Positions 6,065 through 14,367 of a DNA stretch of 15,378 bases are shown piece by piece. The notes under the pieces are model-generated. The model searched no databases. It had not been told where the DNA came from and saw nothing but the letters and a program-made list of their open reading frames with translations. Location: assembly GCA_020024395.1 (NCBI GenBank), contig JAHHTV010000015.1, forward strand, positions 1 through 15,378. The letters run 5' to 3'. Source of the stretch: Anaerotignum sp. (lineage in GTDB: Bacteria; Bacillota; Clostridia; Lachnospirales; Anaerotignaceae). The translations under genes and the position numbers were made by a program. Numbering within the stretch: the first letter of the stretch is position 1; each line of letters starts with the position of its first letter.

Positions 6065-6093
6065 AATTTTTGTACAGTAACTGTATAAAAATT
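6065..6093. promoter_or_regulatory. 29-bp near-perfect palindrome, possible operator
   Basis: AATTTTTGTACAGT (6065-6078), a single central A (6079) and ACTGTATAAAAATT (6080-6093). The arms of 14 bp match at all but one pair (G6072/T6086). With a one-base centre it suits a dimeric DNA-binding protein better than an RNA hairpin. The TATACA read on the minus strand inside it could also be a -10 box. The regulator is unknown. Confidence 0.5.
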
Positions 6094-6134
6094 GGAAAAA
6101 ATCCCAAATATATGTTATTTTATCCACACAAAAT

Positions 6135-6171
6135 AAAAACCAAGCACAAACAAAATATGTGCTTGGTTTTT
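6135..6171. terminator. Terminator after the lipoprotein gene
   Basis: AAAAACCAAGCACA (6135-6148) and TGTGCTTGGTTTTT (6158-6171) form a perfect 14-bp stem with a 9-nt loop, 6 bp past the stop of the lipoprotein gene. It has an A-tract on one side and a T-tract on the other, so it can work both ways. Confidence 0.9.
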
Positions 6172-6177
6172 GCTGTT

Positions 6178-7710
6178 TTATTTTTTAATCACTGCTTGGT
6201 GTATGCCATCTGTATTGGTATATGTAATGGTATAGCCCAATTTTTCAAATTCTCTCATACTTACATAAGAAACACCATCTATCAATTTTGTTGCCAAATG
6301 TACTGCTTTATCCGCATGTTCTTTTTCTAAATATGCAGAGGCAGTTTTTGTATTTTTGTCCCATGTCACAAAAACACCCATTTCATCACAAATATCACGC
6401 AAAGGCAGATATACACGACCATCCTCTACTACATATATCAATTTTGTTTCTTCTGAAAAATAAGGGAACATCAAATCTGTATCTTTTCTTACCATAGAAA
6501 CAAATGCTTCTTTGCTTTCATCGTCTAATATCCACATCACTTTTACACCAGATACAGGATTATATTTTACAGTCAAATGCTGCATTTGTGTCATCAAATC
6601 ATCCAAAGTGGTTGCTTTTGCAGGGTACACAATGCCGCTAGTTGCTTTTTGTGTGGTGCATGTTGTTGTAATTGTGCAAACATCGCCCATCACATAATTC
6701 TCATTTGTTGTATAAACACCATTGTTTTGTGTGATTTCTGCTTTATAAGAAAAACCATTGAGTGCAGATGTCACTTCAGATTGTTGCAGTGCTGTGGAAA
6801 CGATTTCTTTCATTTGTGTCAATACACTTTTTACAGATGCAATATCTTGTTTTGCTTCTGCAAATGTACTTTGCAAATCAGAGATATCTTGTTCTGTAAA
6901 ACCACTCATTTTTCCACTTGTCAAAATATATTCTTCCAATGCGTTTATCACAGGTTCTGGATTTTTTATTGTATAATCCAACATAGATAACAACATTTGT
7001 CCCAACTGTTCTCCTGTTGCTTCAATACGGAAACCGCTTGGAATTTCTGTCACCAAACCTGTTGTAAAGTTTGCAAATCCATTTTTGTACAAATCCAATG
7101 CCGCTTTGTAAAGGTCACCATAACCGTTTGCAGGTGGCATCATTGTTTGTAACTGTTCTGCACTCAGTCCCAAATCTTTGATATTATAAAGGCAAATATA
7201 TTCATTTTTGTCCAGTATTGCTTTGAACTCTTTTGCATATGTTTCATCAAACATATAATTGTCGCTGTATTGCTGCAATGTTGCATGCATCAAATCATAA
7301 ACGCCCTGCAATGTTTGAGATGTCACATACATTCCTTCCATACCATAATACACTTGACCAAAATCGTATGTTTTGCCTTTATGTATTGCATCTACATCCA
7401 GCAAAATTCTAACATTTTTCAAATCTGCTTTCATGGTATAATCAAGCTGTACGGTTTCTTTACCATCAAAAGGAAATTCTCCAACAAATCCAGCAGTTGT
7501 ATTTCCCATAGCTTTTGCGGTATCCTGCATAAAGTTTTCCAATGCATCAAAATCCATTGTAATCGTTGTTGTGCCTTTTGTTTCTGTCATTTGCATATTT
7601 TGTAACATATCTGCACTCATCTGCAAATAGTTCATTTCTGCTTTTGAACAGCCTGTGAATGCCATCACACACATCAAAGCACAAAGCAATGCTGCAATCT
7701 TCTTTCTCAT
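6178..7710 (-). CDS. Lipoprotein with C-terminal stalk (copper-amine-oxidase-N-like) domain
   Basis: 510-residue exported protein. The N-terminus is a lipoprotein signal: basic MRKK, hydrophobic core, then AFTGC with the lipid-attached Cys at position 21. The last 80 or so residues carry a stalk or Cu_amine_oxidN1-like module (RVYLPLRDICDEMGVFVTWD, then YVSMREFEKLGYTITYT), usually taken as a cell-surface binding domain in Clostridia. The roughly 400 residues between are low in cysteine and rich in Met, Thr and Gln, with helical stretches; I do not recognise a fold there. ATG at 7710 with SD AAAGGAGG 7 nt upstream; the ten extra upstream codons are rejected because they precede that SD. It is a single-gene unit with a promoter at 7768-7776 and terminator at 6135-6171. 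It acts on the outer face of the membrane; role unknown. Confidence 0.82.
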   Translation of the reverse strand: MRKKIAALLCALMCVMAFTGCSKAEMNYLQMSADMLQNMQMTETKGTTTITMDFDALENFMQDTAKAMGNTTAGFVGEFPFDGKETVQLDYTMKADLKNVRILLDVDAIHKGKTYDFGQVYYGMEGMYVTSQTLQGVYDLMHATLQQYSDNYMFDETYAKEFKAILDKNEYICLYNIKDLGLSAEQLQTMMPPANGYGDLYKAALDLYKNGFANFTTGLVTEIPSGFRIEATGEQLGQMLLSMLDYTIKNPEPVINALEEYILTSGKMSGFTEQDISDLQSTFAEAKQDIASVKSVLTQMKEIVSTALQQSEVTSALNGFSYKAEITQNNGVYTTNENYVMGDVCTITTTCTTQKATSGIVYPAKATTLDDLMTQMQHLTVKYNPVSGVKVMWILDDESKEAFVSMVRKDTDLMFPYFSEETKLIYVVEDGRVYLPLRDICDEMGVFVTWDKNTKTASAYLEKEHADKAVHLATKLIDGVSYVSMREFEKLGYTITYTNTDGIHQAVIKK

Positions 7711-7767
7711 ATTGATTCCTCCTTTACATCCATTGTCCATCTACTTACTATAATTATAGATTTTTTT

Positions 7768-7776
7768 ATTATATCA
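7768..7776 (-). promoter_or_regulatory. Extended -10 promoter for the lipoprotein gene
   Basis: TGATATAAT on the minus strand is a perfect extended -10 (TGn + TATAAT), about 57 bp before the ATG. A second TATAAT at 7753-7758 lies closer to the gene. Neither has a good -35 at 17 bp. Confidence 0.55.
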
Positions 7777-7830
7777 TGATATTTTTTTGTTTACTAGCAA
7801 TTTTGCTCAAAAAATATGTATACAATAAAA

Positions 7831-7879
7831 ATACAGACAATGCATGATTTTCAAACAAATTTCTTTGCATTGTCTGTAT
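7831..7879 (-). terminator. Terminator after the FMN_bind-like gene
   Basis: ATACAGACAATGCA (7831-7844) pairs perfectly with TGCATTGTCTGTAT (7866-7879), followed on the minus strand by TTTTATTG. It begins 6 bp past the stop of the gene at 7886-8305. Confidence 0.85.
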
Positions 7880-7885
7880 GATACA

Positions 7886-8305
7886 CTACCTTTGTGCTTT
7901 TTCCAAACACGTTGTCACAGCTTGTAAAATTGCTTGTGCAGAATATGTATTTTTGGAAGAAACGGTAACATCTGCTGTAGATTGCTTTTGTATCACTTGC
8001 TGCTTCACTTCTGCAACTGCATCTTCCAATAGTGGATACATAACCGCAATACTTTCTGATTTTGTTTGCATTTGTACATCTGCAATTCTGCCATCTTTGA
8101 CTGTCACTTCCACAGCCGCATATGTATTGCTGATTGGCAGTTCTGCCTCATATTTGCCGTTTTTGTATAAACCGCTGTCACCTTCTCCACCCATACGTAA
8201 GAAAAACAGCACTAGCCCTACCAAAATGATGATACCCAACACGGCAAATACAGCTGTTTTAATCAACTCCCGCATTTTCACCACAACAAATTTTGTCCCT
8301 TTCAC
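7886..8305 (-). CDS. Membrane-anchored FMN_bind-like protein
   Basis: 139-residue protein with one membrane helix near residues 17-37 and an extracytoplasmic domain that begins GLYKNGKYEAEL and continues AAVEVTVKDGRIADVQ, the pattern of FMN_bind domains, which usually carry FMN covalently on a Thr for extracellular electron transfer. The usual SGAT flavinylation motif is not there; the matching place reads VSSKNTYSAQAI (about 115-126), so covalent FMN on T120 is possible but unproven. Start: a GTG at 8303-8305 has a fair SD (GGAAGGGG, 9 nt). An ATG at 8275 and a TTG at 8326 are alternatives. It is divergent from addB and ends in its own terminator. Its redox partner could be the NapH-like protein at 360-950, but that is 7 kb away and only a guess. 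Confidence 0.75.
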   Translation of the reverse strand: MKGTKFVVVKMRELIKTAVFAVLGIIILVGLVLFFLRMGGEGDSGLYKNGKYEAELPISNTYAAVEVTVKDGRIADVQMQTKSESIAVMYPLLEDAVAEVKQQVIQKQSTADVTVSSKNTYSAQAILQAVTTCLEKAQR

Positions 8306-8381
8306 ATGGTTTTGCCCCTTCCACAAACTATCGTTGTTTTACTATATGACAACACAGCTTGCAATATGCGCTTTGTTTTAC

Positions 8382-8410
8382 TTGCAAAAAAGATTTTCGT
8401 TTTGTATCAT
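8382..8410 (+). promoter_or_regulatory. Predicted promoter for addB
   Basis: TTGCAA (8382-8387), a 17-bp spacer and TATCAT (8405-8410), ending 24 bp before the addB ATG. The open frame upstream of this promoter (8306-8434) is therefore not part of the protein. Confidence 0.55.
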
Positions 8411-8434
8411 ACTCTTATAACCAGAAAGGCTGTG

Positions 8435-11400
8435 ATGATTATGGCATTACAATTTGTTGTCGGTGCAACAGGCACAGGCAAAACACATTATTGTATGAAA
8501 GAAATACTTGCCGCACAAAAGACACAAAAAGGACGGCAAATTTTTTTAGTACCCGAACAATTCACATCGCAATCAGAAAGAGATTTAACTGCCATGACCG
8601 AAAAAAAAGGCATATTAACTGCCGAAGTATTGAGCTTTGGGCGATTGGCACATCAAATTTTTTCTCGTTATGGTATGGACAAAACCGTTACACTGGGCGA
8701 TGTTGGCAAACAAATGGCATTGCAAAAAATATTATTGGAACAAAAAGATAATATCGTCTATTTTCGTCATATCATGGATAAAAACGGCTTTGTGGAACAA
8801 CTTTCTTTCACAATTACCGAATTTTTCCAATATCGTATCGCACCAGACACATTGACGGTGCTTTCGCAGCGACAAAACCTTTCCCAAGCCGTCAAACAAA
8901 AATGTGAAGATATGCACTTGATTTATACAAAATATTTAGATTTTCTGTCACAAGAATATGTATCTGGTGACGAAACATTGACATTGTTAGAACAAAAATT
9001 ACAAAAGATTTCTCCTTTTGCTGATACTGAAATATGGCTGGATGGCTTTTATGGCTTCACACCGCAAGAATACAGCGTCATTTTGCATTTGCTGCGTCTT
9101 TGCAAACGTGTTGTTGTCACACTGCCTATGGACAAATTCAGTTATTTTGCAAAACATTTGCCCATGTCAGCCGCTTTTTTTGAACCATACACCACATTAA
9201 AAAAATTACAAAAACTTGCAGAAGAACATGCTATCCCCACAATACCACCCGTATTTTTGGAACAAAATTATCGTACACAAACACCTGCATTGCGATTTTT
9301 GGAACAAAATTATTATTATGGTTATTACAAAAAAAGCAATGACCACAATGGTATTCATATACAAGCGTGTGCCACAAAGCAAGATGAAATTACATACACT
9401 GCACAAACCATACGCCAAATCGTCAGACAAACGGGCATACGATATCGAGATATTGCCATTGTCACAAATGCCATGTCCATATACGAAAAAAATATCCGTG
9501 GTATATTGCAAGAATATGATATTCCCTGTTTTATAGACAGCAAAAGAGATATCGCCTCACATCCATTGATGGCATTATTAAAGGGATTATTAGACTGTGT
9601 GGTATATGATTTCCGTTATGAATCTGTTTTTTCTTATTTAAAATCAGGATTTACCCCCATGCTGCAACAAGATATTGATATATTAGAAAATTACGTTTTG
9701 GCATATGGTATCAAAGGTGCAAAATGGCGTAAAGATATCTGGACATACGGTTTTTCTGAAGAACAACAAGAACAGCAAAATGATATGAACCAACTTAAAG
9801 ATGATTTTTTATATCATTTTTCTTCTTGGAAACCCTATAAAAGAAACAAGGTATATCCACTTGAACAACTCGCAACCGCATTTTTCAAACAGCTTGACAG
9901 TCTTGGTGTTGCACAACAGCTTTCTTTATTGGCAGAACAATCAGACATCGAGAAAGCAAACGAACACCGCCAAATCTGGCAAATTGTCATGGATATCGTA
10001 CAAAAAGCCGTTTCTATATTTGGAGATATCCCTGTAACATTAGAAGAATTTTCCAAGATATTGCAAGCTGGTTTTGAAAAAAGCAGTATGGGCATTATCC
10101 CCCCCACAACCGATAATATCATTGTTGGCGATATTCAAAGAAGCCGCTTACCTGACATCAAAGTATTGTTTGTGTTGGGTGTCAATGATGGCGTATTGCC
10201 TGCCCCCGCACAATCACAAGGCATTTTTAGTGAAACCGAACGTGATACATTAACACAAATCGGTGTAGAACTTGCCGCTGACAGCAAACGCAAATTATTT
10301 GAAGAACAATTTCTGATATATCGTGGATTGACAAAACCATCTGAAGCATTGTATTTGACATATGCTGTGGGGGATATGGAAGGAAAGTCTATGTTTCCTT
10401 CTTCTGTGATTGACCGCATTTGTCGTATGTATCCAAATTTAAGCATACAACAGCAAGATACCATGACTATGGAGCAACTCTCCCCAACCGCTTGTTTTCA
10501 CGCATTGGGGCAACAAATGCAAAACCATACCGAACAAACACCCATGCCACCTATGTGGCAAGACATCTACAGCTATTTTGCCACACAACCATATTGGAAA
10601 AAACGAGTTGCTCTTTTACAAAAAGGATTTTCCACAAACACCAGACAAGAACGATTGTCCCCCAAAGTAACAAAAGGATTATATGGTAAAAATATACTTG
10701 CCAGTGTATCTCGTTTGGAACGATTTGCCGCTTGCCCATTTGCCTATTTTACAGAATATGCACTACAAGCAAAACCACGGCGTATTTATCAATTACGCAC
10801 ACCCGATTTAGGGATTTTGTTCCATACAGTACTGGAACAATTTTCTGATGAATTGCAAAAAGATAATATTTCTTGGCAATCTTTGACGCAACAAGAAACA
10901 GAAAACCGTATGGAAAAAGCTGTAGACGCTGCCGCCCCCATTTTGGGTAATGCCATATTACAAGACAGTGCTACAAATCGCTATTTGGTCAAACGATTGA
11001 AACGTATATCCAAACGTGCAGGCTGGACATTGGTACGTCATATACAAAGTGGTACATTTGTCCCTTCTGGCTTTGAAATTGGTTTCGGGCCACATGAAGC
11101 ATTGCCGCCTATCATCATCAGTATGGCAGACAACAGCAAATTGATATTGCGTGGTAAAATCGACCGTGTAGACTTATTAGATGCAGATGGCACACATTAT
11201 GTCAAAGTCATTGACTACAAATCTGGAAGTAAATCATTCCGTCTGCAAGACATTTATTATGGTTTGCAATTACAATTATTGTTGTATTTAGATGCTTATT
11301 TGAAACAACAAACAGACAACGATACTTGTTATGAAGTTGGTGGTGCATTTTATTTTCGTATCACAGACCCAACACTATCCATTTCTTCCGAAATATCGCC

Positions 11401-11839
11401 AGAAGAATTGGCAAATATGCTGTATACCAAAATGCAAATGTCAGGTCTTGTATTGGACAACCAAACCGTTATACAAGGCATAGACCATGCATTCATCGAT
11501 GAAACAGGGGCATTTTTCCCTGGTGCATCTGCTATCATACCATTGAAATACACAAAAAAAGGAACACCTACATCTTCTTCATTACTGGCAACCGCCGAAG
11601 AATATCATAATATTTTAGAATTTGCCACAAAACGTGCGGCACAAATCGGTGAAGAAATGAAAGCGGGCGTATTTGCGCCTTCCCCCTATCGCAATCAAGG
11701 CATCACCCCTTGTGATTATTGTAGCTTTTCTGCAATATGCCGTTATGATTACGAAGACCACCCACAATATCGAGATTTACGAAAAATCGACAAAGAAGAT
11801 TTTTGGGAAGCACTCAAAGAACAAAAAGAAAAGAAATAG
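8435..11839 (+). CDS. addB: ATP-dependent helicase/nuclease subunit B (AddB)
   Basis: 1134-residue AddB, the second subunit of the AddAB helicase-nuclease that resects double-strand breaks and loads RecA at Chi-like sites. The N-terminal Walker A box GATGTGKT is at residues 10-17. The C-terminal RecB-type nuclease has VIDYKSG (D927, K929) and the later GLQLQLLLYL. The AddB iron-sulphur box is complete: one Cys in AACPFAYF (C767) and CDYCSFSAIC (C1093, C1096, C1102). Length is typical (about 1,100-1,200). ATG at 8435 follows AGAAAGG by 5 nt; a second ATG at 8441 gives the family-like start MALQFVVG. No addA follows; a thioesterase gene begins 13 nt after the stop. The coding strand is A- and C-rich, unlike leading-strand genes nearby. 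Confidence 0.96.
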   Translation: MIMALQFVVGATGTGKTHYCMKEILAAQKTQKGRQIFLVPEQFTSQSERDLTAMTEKKGILTAEVLSFGRLAHQIFSRYGMDKTVTLGDVGKQMALQKILLEQKDNIVYFRHIMDKNGFVEQLSFTITEFFQYRIAPDTLTVLSQRQNLSQAVKQKCEDMHLIYTKYLDFLSQEYVSGDETLTLLEQKLQKISPFADTEIWLDGFYGFTPQEYSVILHLLRLCKRVVVTLPMDKFSYFAKHLPMSAAFFEPYTTLKKLQKLAEEHAIPTIPPVFLEQNYRTQTPALRFLEQNYYYGYYKKSNDHNGIHIQACATKQDEITYTAQTIRQIVRQTGIRYRDIAIVTNAMSIYEKNIRGILQEYDIPCFIDSKRDIASHPLMALLKGLLDCVVYDFRYESVFSYLKSGFTPMLQQDIDILENYVLAYGIKGAKWRKDIWTYGFSEEQQEQQNDMNQLKDDFLYHFSSWKPYKRNKVYPLEQLATAFFKQLDSLGVAQQLSLLAEQSDIEKANEHRQIWQIVMDIVQKAVSIFGDIPVTLEEFSKILQAGFEKSSMGIIPPTTDNIIVGDIQRSRLPDIKVLFVLGVNDGVLPAPAQSQGIFSETERDTLTQIGVELAADSKRKLFEEQFLIYRGLTKPSEALYLTYAVGDMEGKSMFPSSVIDRICRMYPNLSIQQQDTMTMEQLSPTACFHALGQQMQNHTEQTPMPPMWQDIYSYFATQPYWKKRVALLQKGFSTNTRQERLSPKVTKGLYGKNILASVSRLERFAACPFAYFTEYALQAKPRRIYQLRTPDLGILFHTVLEQFSDELQKDNISWQSLTQQETENRMEKAVDAAAPILGNAILQDSATNRYLVKRLKRISKRAGWTLVRHIQSGTFVPSGFEIGFGPHEALPPIIISMADNSKLILRGKIDRVDLLDADGTHYVKVIDYKSGSKSFRLQDIYYGLQLQLLLYLDAYLKQQTDNDTCYEVGGAFYFRITDPTLSISSEISPEELANMLYTKMQMSGLVLDNQTVIQGIDHAFIDETGAFFPGASAIIPLKYTKKGTPTSSSLLATAEEYHNILEFATKRAAQIGEEMKAGVFAPSPYRNQGITPCDYCSFSAICRYDYEDHPQYRDLRKIDKEDFWEALKEQKEKK

Positions 11840-11852
11840 GATGTGATATTTT

Positions 11853-12308
11853 ATGACACCACAAGCACTAACAACATTTTTACAACAAAATATTCCACTT
11901 GTAACCGCTATGGATATTCAAGTTACTACTTGCGACAATGAACAGGTATGTCTATTTGCACCATTATCTCCCAACCGCAACGATAAACAAACAGCATTTG
12001 GTGGCAGTATTGCTGCCATTGCTACCATTTGCGGTTGGTCATGGATGTTTTTGCATTTTCAACATCTATTCCCAAATAGCGACATTGTAATACAAAACAG
12101 CAATATACGCTACATCGCCCCCATTTATGGTGATTTCACAGTAAAATGTTTTTGCAAAGACAACACACAAACACAAGCAGTCATACAATCTTGTCAGCAA
12201 TACGGAAAAGGCAGCATGACATTAGAAATCGGCTGCTATTATCAAGACAAGCTTTGTGCAACATTAGAAGGGAAATTCTATGTTGTATGTAAAACAAAAA
12301 GCGTTTGA
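11853..12308 (+). CDS. YiiD-C-type hotdog thioesterase
   Basis: 151-residue single-domain protein resembling the putative thioesterase domain seen at the C-terminus of YiiD (hotdog fold, acyl-CoA/acyl-ACP hydrolysis). The diagnostic stretch is PNRNDKQTAFGGSIAAIATI at about 40-59 followed by CGWSWMF; in the family the N-x-N and FGGS region forms the active-site helix. It lacks the acetyltransferase half found in YiiD. ATG at 11853, SD GGATGTG, 13 nt after the addB stop, so it is co-transcribed with addB although no functional link is evident. Its TGA lies inside the terminator stem. Substrate unknown. Confidence 0.75.
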   Translation: MTPQALTTFLQQNIPLVTAMDIQVTTCDNEQVCLFAPLSPNRNDKQTAFGGSIAAIATICGWSWMFLHFQHLFPNSDIVIQNSNIRYIAPIYGDFTVKCFCKDNTQTQAVIQSCQQYGKGSMTLEIGCYYQDKLCATLEGKFYVVCKTKSV

Positions 12309-12331
12309 TACTTTGTATCAAACGCTTTTTT
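12296..12331. terminator. Bidirectional terminator overlapping the thioesterase stop codon
   Basis: AAAAAGCGTTTGATAC (12296-12311) and GTATCAAACGCTTTTT (12315-12330) form a perfect 16-bp stem with a TTT loop. It overlaps the last codons of the plus gene (stop 12306-12308) and touches the stop of the minus gene (12331-12333), serving both convergent units. Confidence 0.92.
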
Positions 12332-12594
12332 CAAAATGTTTCCCAATATTTTTTGACATTTCCTTCTATAATTGCATCCATATAACTGTCTGCCATTTCA
12401 AAAATCTCATCTTCATCTTTGATTTTCAAATATAGGGTATCTTTTGTACAAACAATATCTTTGTGTTTGCCTTTATGCTCTTTGAGCCATTTCAAAAATT
12501 CGCTTTCCCATCTTTTTGCAATATCTTCTGCATTTTCATAACATAACAATTCTTCTTTTACATTTTCTGTCAATTCTGAAACCGATAATTTCAT
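12331..12594 (-). CDS. Small orphan protein in the ruvAB operon
   Basis: 87-residue soluble, charged protein (many Lys and Glu) beginning MKLSVSELTENVKEELLCYE. It appears alpha-helical at the start, followed by a beta-like KDTLYLKIKD near 55-64 and a final helix ending KKYWETF. It has no membrane segment or known motif. The ATG at 12594 has SD AGGAGTG 8 nt upstream, overlapping the ruvB stop; the gap to ruvB is 13 nt, so it belongs to the ruvAB transcript. I do not recognise the family. It sits where some Firmicutes carry other genes after ruvB (for example queA), none of which it resembles. Confidence 0.8.
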   Translation of the reverse strand: MKLSVSELTENVKEELLCYENAEDIAKRWESEFLKWLKEHKGKHKDIVCTKDTLYLKIKDEDEIFEMADSYMDAIIEGNVKKYWETF

Positions 12595-12607
12595 ATTTTT
12601 TTCACTC

Positions 12608-13621
12608 CTATTTTGTTTCATAATATGGCAATCCAAAATGTGCATAACCACTTTTTGTCACCACACGCCCTCTTGGTGTTCTTTGCAAATATCCCAGTTG
12701 CAACAAATATGGCTCATACACATCTTCTATGGTTTCTGCATCTTCATTGATGGATGCTGCCAACGTTTCCAGTCCCGCAGGGCCACCATCAAATTTTTCT
12801 ATCAATGTCATCAACATTTTTCTGTCCACATAATCCAGCCCCATTTTATCCACATCTAGCAAATCCAAAGCAAATTTTGCAACTTCTGCCGTAATATGCC
12901 CTTGATACTGCACTTGTGCAAAATCCCGCACACGTTTTAATAAACGGTTTGCAATACGTGGTGTTCCTCTGGAACGATAAGCAATTTCTTCTGCACCTGC
13001 TTCATCTAATTGCACTTGCAACACTTCTGCCGAACGCAACAATATTTTTTTCAAATTTTCGATACGATATGGCTCCAAACGCTGTACGACACCAAAACGG
13101 TCACGCAATGGTGCTGTCAAAAGTCCAATTCTTGTTGTTGCACCAATGAGCGTAAAATGCGGCAAATCCAAACGCACAGATTTTGCCCCTGGCCCTTTGC
13201 CAATCATAATATCAATGACAAAATCCTCCATGGCAGGATACAATATTTCTTCTATCATACGATTGAGCCTATGAATTTCATCAATAAATAAAATATCCCC
13301 TTCATTCAAACTATTTAATACTGCCGCCATATCCCCTGCCCGTTCAATGGCAGGACCTGATGTGGTTTTGATTTGTACGCCCATCTCTGCTGCAATGATA
13401 TTGGAAAGTGTTGTTTTTCCCAATCCAGGCGGACCATACAATAATACATGGTCTAATGCTTCATGTCTTTGTTTTGCCGCCTCCATAAAAATTTTCAGAT
13501 TGTTTTTAATATTTTCCTGTCCAATATAGTTTTCCAGACGGTCAGGACGTAGTTTCGGTTCAAATTCTTTATCTTCTTCCTGTGTACCTGCTGTCAGTAT
13601 TCTTCTTTCCACATTTTCCAC
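12608..13621 (-). CDS. ruvB: Holliday junction branch-migration ATPase RuvB
   Basis: Hexameric AAA+ motor that drives branch migration of Holliday junctions with RuvA. 337 residues from the outermost start. Walker [10 protein letters not shown] (63-71), Walker B LFIDEIH (111-117), sensor 1 GATTR (160-164), LRDRF with the arginine-finger region (172-176), and the C-terminal winged helix ending GLPYYE. Start choice: a GTG at 13621 has no clear SD. A GTG three codons later (13612) follows GGGTGG by 5 nt and gives MERRIL, the more usual RuvB beginning; I keep the longer frame but the shorter is equally likely. The start is 10 nt after the ruvA stop, so coupled. Confidence 0.97.
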   Translation of the reverse strand: MENVERRILTAGTQEEDKEFEPKLRPDRLENYIGQENIKNNLKIFMEAAKQRHEALDHVLLYGPPGLGKTTLSNIIAAEMGVQIKTTSGPAIERAGDMAAVLNSLNEGDILFIDEIHRLNRMIEEILYPAMEDFVIDIMIGKGPGAKSVRLDLPHFTLIGATTRIGLLTAPLRDRFGVVQRLEPYRIENLKKILLRSAEVLQVQLDEAGAEEIAYRSRGTPRIANRLLKRVRDFAQVQYQGHITAEVAKFALDLLDVDKMGLDYVDRKMLMTLIEKFDGGPAGLETLAASINEDAETIEDVYEPYLLQLGYLQRTPRGRVVTKSGYAHFGLPYYETK

Positions 13622-13631
13622 CCATTTTCAA

Positions 13632-14231
13632 TTATATTCTGACCATATGCCGCAATGCATTTTTCAACAATACCTCTGTTGTCATATTTTCTGCATCTGC
13701 AATCTGTTTGATTGCTTTTTCTGCTTCTGTGCGGCTGTATCCTAGTGCTGTTAATGCTGCGATTGCTTCTTGTTTGCAATCAGATTGTATGGTTGTCATA
13801 CTTTGTCCATCTATCGTTGGTATTTCTTGTTTTTCCAATTTATCTTTTATCTCCAATATCACACGCTGTGCCATTTTTTTTCCAACACCTGGGGCTTTGC
13901 ACAATGTTTTGACATCTTCCGAAAGTATTGCCACAACAATTTCTTGTGGTGTCAAATTAGACAAAAATCCCATAGCACCTTTTGGCCCAATCCCAGAAAC
14001 ACGAATGAGTTTTTGAAACAATTCTAATTCTTCTATATGCAAAAAACCATACAACACCATATCATCTTCTTTGATATGTAAATATGTATGTATTTTGATA
14101 ACTGTTCCTTGTTGTGGCATATGGGAAAGTGTTGTAGGAGAAACAAAAACACAATATCCCAAACCATTTGCTTCCACAATGATACAGCCATCACCACATT
14201 GTTCTAAACTGCCTTTGATATACGAAATCAT
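13632..14231 (-). CDS. ruvA: Holliday junction-binding protein RuvA
   Basis: 199-residue RuvA, which tetramerises on four-way junctions and recruits RuvB. OB-fold domain I (MISYIKGSLE...), two helix-hairpin-helix motifs (VSGIGPKGA at 78-86 and APGVGKKMA at 113-121), and the C-terminal RuvB-contact domain (about 150-199, EAIAALTALGYSRTEAEKAI). The start at 14231 gives the standard MISYIKG beginning with AAGGATG 9 nt upstream; an ATG four codons earlier (14243) directly abuts the SD and is rejected. First gene of the operon, with a strong promoter just upstream. Confidence 0.97.
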   Translation of the reverse strand: MISYIKGSLEQCGDGCIIVEANGLGYCVFVSPTTLSHMPQQGTVIKIHTYLHIKEDDMVLYGFLHIEELELFQKLIRVSGIGPKGAMGFLSNLTPQEIVVAILSEDVKTLCKAPGVGKKMAQRVILEIKDKLEKQEIPTIDGQSMTTIQSDCKQEAIAALTALGYSRTEAEKAIKQIADAENMTTEVLLKNALRHMVRI

Positions 14232-14257
14232 ATATACTTTCATCCTTTCATTTTTCT

Positions 14258-14286
14258 ATTATATAAGAGGGTTTTTAAAAGAGCAA
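14258..14286 (-). promoter_or_regulatory. Predicted sigma-A promoter of the ruvAB operon
   Basis: On the minus strand TTGCTC (-35, 14281-14286), a 17-bp spacer and perfect TATAAT (-10, 14258-14263), 26 bp before the ruvA ATG. No LexA-type box is obvious next to it. Confidence 0.75.
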
Positions 14287-14337
14287 TACAGAAAAGAAAA
14301 TATGTTCGTATTTTTCATTGTTTTTCTTACAAAAAGC

Positions 14338-14360
14338 GGCTGTGCTTTGTTCACACAGCC
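14338..14360 (-). terminator. Terminator after the EamA gene
   Basis: GGCTGTG (14338-14344) and CACAGCC (14354-14360) form a GC-rich 7-bp stem. On the minus strand two bases and then TTTTTG follow. It starts 7 bp past the stop of the transporter gene. Confidence 0.8.
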
Positions 14361-14367
14361 ATTTTGT

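Noticed and set aside
6081..6089. Plus-strand TATAAA as a promoter inside the palindrome
   Set aside because: No -35 at 16-18 bp, and a plus-strand transcript would meet a strong terminator within 100 bp without any gene.
5855..6127. 90-codon minus-strand ORF across the gene-free stretch
   Set aside because: It starts at a GTG without SD and runs through the palindrome, the repeats and both sRNA hairpins; its composition looks like translated noncoding DNA.
8306..8434. 43 extra N-terminal codons for AddB
   Set aside because: They contain the predicted addB promoter and precede the conserved MALQFVVGATGTGKT start; no SD at 8306.
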